This document shows positions 57,690 through 64,000 of a stretch of DNA of 64,000 bases, piece by piece. Position numbers and translations under genes: made by a program. Positions within the stretch are counted from its first letter, which is position 1; each line of letters opens with the position of its first letter. The stretch is from Tamarix chinensis. Lineage: Eukaryota; Streptophyta; Magnoliopsida; Caryophyllales; Tamaricaceae. The stretch covers positions 52,210,218 through 52,274,217 of the forward strand of contig CM060181.1 in the NCBI GenBank assembly GCA_030549775.1, given 5' to 3'. The notes beneath the pieces are model-generated. The model was given only the letters and a program-made list of their open reading frames with translations. It had not been told where the DNA came from and ran no database searches.

Positions 57690-59380
57690 AATAAGGACTT
57701 CATCTCCTCCTCCATAGCAACACACCACTTAGCATAATCAATACTCTCAATAGCCTTTGAGAATGATGTAGCCCACTCACATTAAAAATTTCCTCTAAAA
57801 TAGATAAATCATAGCTAGGAAATTATTCACAATCATATCTAACCGGAGGCTTGATAATCCTTCATCCTCTACTTAGAGCAACACCTCTCTACTCCATTTG
57901 CTGCCTAGATCCACCCACTTTAGGAATAGTGGGTTTATTAGAAGGTTCTCTATCATCCACCTCAACCTCAACATCCACAAGGCTTGTAGTACTCTCCTAC
58001 TCCATCTCTTTAGTGATACCATCACAAGACTTAGTCTTATAGAGGAACATAGACTCATTGAAGGCAACATCTTTGTTGGTCAATAACTTGGATGCAACTG
58101 GGTCTCATAGCCTACACCCCTTCACTACAGATGTAAAACCAAGAAAGATATACTTCTTTTCTCTAGGCTTAAGTTTACCATCATTTACATAAGCATAAGT
58201 AGAACAACAAAAGACATGCGAATCAGAATAATTAGCTGACTTACCATAACATAAATCCTTTTGTGTCTTCAAATCAATGGATAGATTTAGTGATCAACTC
58301 ATTAAGTATGTTGCCATATGAATTGCCTAAGCCTAAAAGTCCCTACCTAGCCCTCCTTGTGATAACATGCATCAATCCTTCTCTAACAGGGATTTGTTTA
58401 TCCACTCAGCAACTCCATTCTTTTGTGGTCTTCTAACATGGGTGTGGTGTCTCTATATTCCATGGTTTTAGTATAAATTAGTGAAACTCTACCCAACAAC
58501 CTTAAGACCATTATCTATCTTAAGACACTTAACTTGCTTCTCGGTCTTCTTTTATATCAAGGTTAACTAATGTTTGAAAATACCAAACACATCATTCTTA
58601 TACTTTAAGAAATAATCCCATATATTTCTAGATAAGTCATCAATGAATGTGAGTAGGTATCGCGAACAACCTTTGGAAGCCACTTTAGCCAGACCCTAGA
58701 AATCTGAATGGATATACTCAAGAGGTCTATTCATACTATGCCTTACTGTAGAAAAGCTAAACTTCCTCTACTTACCAAATACACAGTGCTCACATAAGTC
58801 CATAGTAACTATACTCTGTCCATCTACTAGCCCCCTCTTATAGAGCTCGATCATACCCTTGACACTAATGTGTCCCAGTCTCATGTGTCAAAGTCTCGTA
58901 ATGTCTGAATTTGACAAACTCAATGATTTCACAACAACTGTCCCCATAATAGTGGAATCCACCATCTCAAATAGTGTCCCAACCCACTTCCCCTTCATAT
59001 CAACCAAAACCTGTTTTGTAACTCTTAGGGCACCATCCTTAATAACACACCAGTATCCATTAAAATCCAATGAACTAAAAGACATAAGGTTCTTGGTTAT
59101 CTCTGGGACATGTCTCACCTTGGATAGTGCCCTGATCATACCATCATGCATCCTCACCTTCACCATCCTAATCTAACCAACTTTGCAACCAACATCATTA
59201 CCTGCCAAGATAAATCCACCTTGAGTTACCTCGAACATAAAAAGATGACTCCGGTTAGGACATATATGGTAAGAGCACCTAGAATTCAAGATCCATCTAT
59301 CACTGATCTTGTTTTATCTATTCGTGGCTGACAACACATCTCCATCATTATCATCATGAGAAACTACAATGTCATCCTTT
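57690..59380 (-). pseudogene. Copia-3 protease and integrase
   Basis: The protease region starts near 59330. Its open part 58888-59166 reads 'VKVRMHDGMIRALSKVRHVP' then Leu-Met-Ser-Phe-Ser-Ser-Leu-Asp, the conserved C-terminal half. Integrase follows with 'HMRLGHISVKGMIELYKRGL' (about 58887-58828), the HHCC Cys residues, and '[20 protein letters not shown]' (58660-58600). The linker to RT is Glu/Asp and Ser/Pro-rich (58000-57800). Broken at many points. Confidence 0.75.
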
Positions 59381-59449
59381 GTACCAGATATCTACCAAAC
59401 ATAGCACCATACTTCCTATTAGGAAAAGGCTTCCTAATATGCCCCTTTC

Positions 59450-60158
59450 TTGTAACAACCATAGCATGTCACAATCTTTTGCCAACCCTTTGACTTATAT
59501 CTAGACTTTTTATGATCATTGGACCTTCACTCCTATGGCCTCAAGTAGCTACCAATCCCTCAATATATGAGACCCTAGAAGTATCGCTGCCATTCAGTTG
59601 ACTATCAATCAACTTCCATTATAGTAGGGTGGATTTCACATTATCAAGGACTAACTTATCTTTCCCATACAAAACCGTATTAGGAAAGTGTTTAAAACTT
59701 GAGAGGAAAGAACATAGTAACATAATAGCCAAATCTTCATCATCTAATATAACATTTATATTATGAAAATTTATAAAAATAGAGTCAAATTCATCCAAAT
59801 GGCTTTTTAAAGATTGACCCTCACCTGTTTTCAAGTCATGAAGCTGACTTTTCAATAGTAGCCAATTTGCTATTGACTTTGTCATGTGTAATGACTCCCG
59901 CTTCAACCACAAGGAAATCGTCCTCAATTCTTTTTCCACTTCCCCCACTCTTCATTTGATAAAAATAATTGTATGGTGGAGAGTGTCTTCAAATATATTT
60001 CCTCAAAATTTTCATTCTTCATCAATTATGGCTTCTTCAAATAACTAGATTGAGTTTTTTCTAACCCGTTCTGAGTTAGAATTTGCCACATCTTCAATTT
60101 TCATAATCCAAAATTAACGAATCAATTAAATTTCTCAATATCAAATCTTGTACCCATC
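59450..60158 (-). pseudogene. Copia-3 gag
   Basis: ATG at 60158-60156 opens 'MGTRFDIEKFN', the standard start of Tork-like gag. 59948-59619 is open for 109 codons, covering the central helix-rich gag region ('WLLLKSQLHDLKTGEGQSLK'). A decayed knuckle is near 59460. Stops replace a Gly or Trp codon early in the frame. Confidence 0.8.
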
Positions 60159-60206
60159 TTAATAACTAGATTTCTTCAACAATGCAGTTTTTATACTGAA
60201 TTGTTA
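60159..60206 (-). promoter_or_regulatory. Copia-3 leader with degenerate primer site
   Basis: Between gag ATG and LTR end. AGTATAAAAACTGC on the minus strand is the only, weak, candidate for a Met-type primer site. Confidence 0.35.
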
Positions 60207-60451
60207 TGGAAATTCTGTGGATTTAGTGAGATTACACCAAATCGATATTAATAAGATTATGCACAATTGAGTACACACACACACAAAGTAGAATAATTTT
60301 GGAAAAAGTATAGATCTCATTCGTGCTTTTTTTTAATTACATTATGACTAAATCAATTAATCACTTAATTACACAAATCAATAATTATCTTTGAAGGGAG
60401 AATTCAATGGTGAACAATAAGAATTTAGGGCACACAAAACTTGAAAGCTAG
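60207..60451 (-). repeat. Copia-3 5' LTR, truncated by Gypsy-3
   Basis: Matches 55589-55838 in order (GTGGATTTAG, CGATATTAA-AAGATTATGCACAATTGA, GAAGGGAGAATT, CACACAAAACTTG). It stops at GCTAG (60447-60451), where Gypsy-3 begins with TGAAACGAAC. This difference-bearing LTR pair could date Copia-3. Confidence 0.85.
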
Positions 60452-60685
60452 TGAAACGAACTCCAAATGGAGTTTAGTAAAAATTACACAATAATCGCAA
60501 AATAGCCGAACAGGAATAGGGATAGGTTGATCGGGACTGCCCGATCTAAATCCTCGAAGCCGAGAATAACAAGGTTGCCAAAAACCGACAAGAAACGATG
60601 CAAAATCATAAGAATTAAGCTGATAGCTTTATTTTATATACTGAAATTGAGTCGAGCAAGTTCCCTTTTTACATCAAGATAGAAG

Positions 60686-60694
60686 CTTTATATA
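60686..60694 (-). promoter_or_regulatory. TATA box of Gypsy-3 LTR
   Basis: CCCTATATAAAGCTTC on the minus strand, about 650 bp from the LTR start. A good TATA match in a G+C-richer context. Confidence 0.65.
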
Positions 60695-60782
60695 GGGCAG
60701 CAACTAGCCAGGGTTTGATGGGAGCCGAACGTTGGGCAACGGTCGAGAAGGAGGAGCGGCCAGAGTGGATTAATGGTGGGTA

Positions 60783-60800
60783 ATCACCATTAATGGTGAT
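60783..60800. promoter_or_regulatory. 18-bp perfect palindrome upstream of TATA
   Basis: ATCACCATTAATGGTGAT, fully self-complementary, about 90 bp upstream of the TATA box on the minus strand, preceded by a further ATTAATGGTGG half-copy (60769-60779). It is a candidate site for a dimeric transcription factor. Confidence 0.5.
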
Positions 60801-61249
60801 CTTTGAAGAAGGTGGGGTTAGAGGAAGGTAATCGCAGGCGGAGGAGTTTGGTCGAGCTTAGGTTACGGTATTAAGGTTGTATTAACCGAGGAGACAGGGG
60901 AGACGGGTGCGTGAGTTTTGGTTTGGGCTTTTTAAGTTGAGAAATGGTGGGCTTGGGTGTGGTAGGATTAAGGTTGATGTGGGGGATTTGAAGGTGGTTT
61001 AATGATGGGTTAGGCAAATCCCAACTTAACTAGCTGCTTAATACCCTTATTACAAGATAAAACTAAATAAACAAAACAACAATAATAATAACAATAGAAT
61101 TTTGCTAATTGGGCGATAATACCATTATTTTTGTTAATAATTTAAAACTTGAATATTTCTTCTCAGCAATAGAATCCCGTTTCTTAATAGCACCGTCTTG
61201 AATCCTTTTTCCCGCTTGCTTGGCTAGATTGTCAATTTTCTTGATTGTC

Positions 61250-61936
61250 CTACAAGATAATGATACACATATAATTAATTATTTTTAAAGGATAATTGGT
61301 ACTTTTCTTAGTAAGGGTACTAAGAGTATTTGGGCTTTCATCATCCTCCCCTTCTTGAAAAGGTTTCGTCATCGAAACCGAACCTGCATCATAAAAGGAG
61401 GATAGGTTAGAAACATTAAAAGTATCACTAATATTGCCATATTTTCCTGGAAGATCGATCTTGTAAGCATTATCATTAATGCGTTCCAAGATGGTAAAGG
61501 GACCATCGCCTCTTTGTGCGAGTTTGGATTTCCTTTGGGTAGGAAACCTTTCTTTTCGTAAATGGACCCACACAAGATCTCCTTGAGCGAATATAATCTT
61601 CTTGCAGTGTTTGTTTGCTACGCTTGCTATCTTACGATTGCGTTGGTTTATTTGTTTCTCTACTGACTCATGTAATGATTTTATGGATTGCGCCCTTCTT
61701 TCTGCATCAAAGTTAGTATAATCGGTTATGGGTAAAGGAATAAGATCAAGTGGTGAAAGGGGATTAAACCCGTAGACAATTTCAAAGGGGGTCTTCTTGG
61801 TGGTGGAGTGGATGGTCCGATTGTATGCGAACTCCACATATGGTAGGTGGGATTCCCAACGCTTAATGTTATTATCCAGGATAGCTCGAAGCATGTTACC
61901 AAGAGTGCGATATACCACTTCGGTTTGGCCGTCAGT
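61250..61936 (-). CDS. Gypsy-3 integrase C-terminal part
   Basis: In frame with the upstream pol piece, separated only by one TAG (61939-61937). The first codons after the stop read Thr-Asp-Gly-Gln-Thr-Glu, keeping the third catalytic residue of DDE. Then come 'LPYVEFAYNRTIHSTTKKTP', the GPF-type C-terminal domain ('RGDGPFTILERINDNAYKID'), and a tail ending inside the 3' LTR. No canonical chromodomain is seen; pol running into the LTR is a known trait of CRM elements. First ATG at 61918; it is not the native start. Confidence 0.8.
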   Translation of the reverse strand, partial: TDGQTEVVYRTLGNMLRAILDNNIKRWESHLPYVEFAYNRTIHSTTKKTPFEIVYGFNPLSPLDLIPLPITDYTNFDAERRAQSIKSLHESVEKQINQRNRKIASVANKHCKKIIFAQGDLVWVHLRKERFPTQRKSKLAQRGDGPFTILERINDNAYKIDLPGKYGNISDTFNVSNLSSFYDAGSVSMTKPFQEGEDDESPNTLSTLTKKSTNYPLKIINYMCIIIL

Positions 61937-63757
61937 CTAGGGATGGCATGTAGTAGAAAATAGTAACTTTGTCCCTAATTTTCTCCATAAAAAGTGGCTG
62001 AGAAATTTGACATCCTTGTCGGATACAATGGTACGTGGCACACCATGTAAGCGCACAATATTTTGGAAGAAATAATCAGCTATTGTGGTAGCATCATTGG
62101 TACGGTGGCAAGCAACAAAATGTGCCATTTTAGAGAATCGGTCGACAACTACCATGATGCTATCTTTCCCTCTGTTAGACCTGGGTAGTCCAAGTACAAA
62201 ATCCATGGAAATGTCAACCCATGGTTGTTTGGGAACGGGAAGAGGTGTGTATAATCCATGCGGCTTAGAAGTGGATTTAGCATGTTTACAGGTTACGCAC
62301 CGATCACAAAATCTTTGCACATCTCGTTTGTGGTGGGGCCAATAGAAATGCTCTTTGATGATACTTAAAGTTTTGAGATGGCCGAAGTGGCCCATCAGAC
62401 CTCCACTATGGGCTTCTTGTACAAGCAATTCACGCATAGAGCATCTAGGCATGCATAATCTATTGTCACGAAAGAGTAAGCCTTCATGAAGATAGTATTT
62501 TCCGACGGTGGTATTTTCGCAGGTCTTGAACAATTCAAAAAAGTCATCATCAGTTGCGTATAGATTCTTAATATAGGTAAATCCTAATAAATGAGCATCT
62601 AAGGTAGCAACCAATGTATATCTCCTACTTAGGGCATCAGCAACAATATTATCACCACCTTTTTTGTACTTAACCATACATGGGAAGGATTCAAGGAATT
62701 CAATCCACTTGGCTTGTCTCCGATTTAGCTTATGCTGAGATTTTAGGTATTTGAGTGCTTGGTGGTCGGAATGGATGATGAATTCCTTGGACCATAGGTA
62801 GTGTTTCCAAGTTTCCAAAGCCCTAATTAGGGCAAATAATTCCTTTTCGTAAGTGGAGTAATTAAGGGTAGCACCGCTTAATTTTTCACTGAAATAGGCA
62901 ATAGGTTTTCCTTCTTGAGATAAGACAACTCCAATACCTATTCCTGATGCGTCACAGTTAATTTCAAAAGCTTTATCGAAATCAAGTAGCGATAATATGG
63001 GGGCATTAGTCAACTTTTCTTTTAATAAGTCAAAGGCATTTTGCTGTTCTTCCTCCCATTTAAACCCGACTTCCTTTTTTATAACAGAGGTGAGGGGAGT
63101 GGCTATAGTGCTGAAGTTACGCACAAATCTCTGGTAGAAGCTACATAAGCCATGGAAGCTTCTTACTTCTGTAATAGACTGGGGCACGGGCCAGTCTCGT
63201 ATGGCCTTTACCTTTTCATCGTCAACGGATATTCCATCCTTGGCTATCACAAATCCAAGAAACACAACTCTTTCTAAACAGAATATGCTCTTGGAGAGGT
63301 TGGCATATAATTTCTCGATCTTAAACACCTCAAGAACATATTGTAGATGATCAAAGTGTTCCTCATAAGACTTGCTATATATAAGGATGTCGTCAAAGTA
63401 TACGACGATGAATTTACCAATAAAGTGTCTAATCACATAATTCATTAGTCGCATGAAAGTACTAGGTGCATTAGACAAGCCGAAGGGCATCACCAGCCAC
63501 TCATAGAGTCCAAAGTTGGTTTTAAAGGCCGTTTTCCATTCATCGCCAGCCTTCATGCGAATCTGATGGTACCCGCTTTTTAAATCAATTTTTGAAAATA
63601 TAATAGACCCATGCAGTTGGTCAAGCATTTCATCTAACCGAGGGATGGGGTATCGGTATTTGACGGTAATTTTATTAACAGCTCTACTGTCAATGCACAT
63701 GCGCCAACTCTCGTCCTTTTTTGGAACTAGTAACACAGGGATAACACAAGGACTCAT
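61937..63757 (-). CDS. Gypsy-3 RT, RNase H and integrase core
   Basis: 606 open codons. RT: Asp58 in [11 protein letters not shown] and YFDD at 120-123. RNase H: Asp269, Glu304/306, Asp331 with '[20 protein letters not shown]'. Integrase HHCC: His450/457 and Cys484/487-type residues. Integrase core: Asp519 (DISMDF) and Asp580 (SDKDVKF). Only 32 residues separate Asp580 from the Glu after the stop, against 35 in Gypsy-2, so nine bases were lost in frame. The frame is open upstream of Met1 (63757); this ATG is an internal Met of the polyprotein. Confidence 0.85.
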   Translation of the reverse strand: MSPCVIPVLLVPKKDESWRMCIDSRAVNKITVKYRYPIPRLDEMLDQLHGSIIFSKIDLKSGYHQIRMKAGDEWKTAFKTNFGLYEWLVMPFGLSNAPSTFMRLMNYVIRHFIGKFIVVYFDDILIYSKSYEEHFDHLQYVLEVFKIEKLYANLSKSIFCLERVVFLGFVIAKDGISVDDEKVKAIRDWPVPQSITEVRSFHGLCSFYQRFVRNFSTIATPLTSVIKKEVGFKWEEEQQNAFDLLKEKLTNAPILSLLDFDKAFEINCDASGIGIGVVLSQEGKPIAYFSEKLSGATLNYSTYEKELFALIRALETWKHYLWSKEFIIHSDHQALKYLKSQHKLNRRQAKWIEFLESFPCMVKYKKGGDNIVADALSRRYTLVATLDAHLLGFTYIKNLYATDDDFFELFKTCENTTVGKYYLHEGLLFRDNRLCMPRCSMRELLVQEAHSGGLMGHFGHLKTLSIIKEHFYWPHHKRDVQRFCDRCVTCKHAKSTSKPHGLYTPLPVPKQPWVDISMDFVLGLPRSNRGKDSIMVVVDRFSKMAHFVACHRTNDATTIADYFFQNIVRLHGVPRTIVSDKDVKFLSHFLWRKLGTKLLFSTTCHP

Positions 63758-64000
63758 GGACTCTCGAATGTGCCCTTTTTCAAGTAGATCAGTTATCTAC
63801 TTCTTTAGTTCTTTTACTTCCTCAGGGTTAGCTCGATATGCAGGTTTATTGGGAATGGAGGCTCCAGGTATGAAATCAATCTGATGTTCGATTCCTCTAA
63901 TTGGAGGTAACCCTTGTGGAATTTCTTCAGGAAAAATCTTAGAGTATTCACTGAGTAAGGTGCGCACGTTATCAAGGATAGAATCAATTAGGGTGAAATC
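63758..64000 (-). pseudogene. Gypsy-3 pol, region ahead of RT (partial)
   Basis: The frame continues to the window edge: a Leu/Ile-rich stretch, then 'FPEEIPQGLPPIRGIEHQID', 'KPAYRANPEEVKELKK', then TAG (63799-63797) in place of a Gln, then [10 protein letters not shown] into the RT. Typical protease-RT connector of chromoviruses. Protease and gag lie beyond the window. Confidence 0.8.

Larger units (their letters stand above)
55589..60451 (-). mobile_element. Copia-3: Tork/Tnt1-like Ty1/copia element
   Basis: Minus-strand element. The 3' LTR is 55589-56134, pol 56200-59380, gag 59560-60158, and the 5' LTR is present only as 60207-60451 because Gypsy-3 entered it. The rest of its 5' LTR and the second flank must lie beyond the window. 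Same family as Copia-2. Confidence 0.85.
60452..61340 (-). repeat. Gypsy-3 3' LTR (889 bp)
   Basis: Bounded by TGAAACGAACTCC and TTGGGCTTTCA. The purine tract (minus CAAGAAGGGGAGGATGA, 61341-61357) sits just upstream on the coding strand. Contains a minus-strand TATATAAAG (60694-60686) and an 18-bp palindrome (60783-60800). The pol stop codon (61250) lies inside the LTR. Confidence 0.75.
60452..64000 (-). mobile_element. Gypsy-3: CRM/Reina-type chromovirus, partial (runs off window)
   Basis: Minus strand. The 3' LTR is 60452-61340 (TGAAACG...GGCTTTCA, inverted TGAAA ends), then the polypurine tract, integrase, RNase H, RT and the protease-RT linker up to the window edge. Base composition is richer in G+C than its surroundings and the pol frame is nearly open. 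It therefore looks like the youngest insertion here. The left flank base block GCTAG should recur at its other end. Confidence 0.85.

Noticed and set aside
1..64000. CRISPR arrays, bacterial-type operons, tRNA or rRNA genes
   Set aside because: No spaced identical repeats, no cloverleaf-like sequences and no rRNA motifs noticed; the tRNA-like matches are retrotransposon primer sites.

Overview
The window looks like intergenic heterochromatin of a plant nuclear genome, most likely a eudicot. It is strongly AT-rich, and I can support no host gene, tRNA or rRNA in it. Everything recognisable is transposable-element sequence of plant lineages: Ty3/gypsy chromoviruses (a Tekay-type element with a chromodomain and CRM/Reina-type elements), Ty1/copia elements (a SIRE-type element with an extra ORF after pol, and two Tork/Tnt1-like elements), a CACTA (En/Spm) transposase remnant and an 8-bp-TSD hAT-like element. 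Family names were assigned by reading motifs, not by database search. Nearly all coding regions are decayed.

Layout, left half. 1-1740 holds nothing I can assign. 1741-3060 is the left part of an LTR ('F') with five exact-register 84-bp repeats, split by a 450-bp hAT-like element (1804-2253, perfect 8-bp TSD). F was entered by a Tork-like copia ('Copia-2': 3080-3130 and 25493-29334). That element was split inside its gag zinc knuckle by Tekay-type gypsy element 'A' (3131-25492; TSD GTCAC/GTCAT). A is itself full of insertions: LTR 'C1' (from 3212) carrying a solo LTR (4269-5120); solo LTR 'C2' (10031-13857) in gag; gypsy 'Gypsy-2' (14178-19316), which lacks RT and RNase H; and solo copia LTR 'E' (20712-22973, minus strand) in the 3' LTR.

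Layout, right half. 29441-32458 holds unassigned AT-rich DNA and a minus-strand CACTA transposase remnant. From 32459 onward lies a tandem non-autonomous retroelement, LTR(3.4 kb)-internal(0.68 kb)-LTR-internal(0.65 kb)-LTR ('B1-B2-B3'). B2 contains solo LTR 'D1' (TSD TTATG). B3 was entered by the SIRE-type 'Copia-1' (41220-53585, itself carrying solo LTR 'D2') and by minus-strand 'Copia-3' (55589-60451, running on past the window). The latest insertion is 'Gypsy-3' (60452-64000+, minus), placed in the LTR of Copia-3. Its pol is almost open, with two amber codons and a 9-bp in-frame deletion in integrase.

How it fits together. The nest gives a relative order of insertion: F before Copia-2 before A before C1, C2, Gypsy-2 and E; B before Copia-1 before D2; B before Copia-3 before Gypsy-3. 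Decay is dominated by CAG/CAA to TAG/TAA, CGA to TGA and TGG to TAG changes, the pattern expected from deamination of methylated cytosine in silenced elements. The most unusual items are the tandem B array, a short-period dyad motif family shared by gypsy and copia LTRs, an LTR-like TATA module inside Copia-1 ahead of its extra ORF, and the duplicated promoter of solo LTR E.
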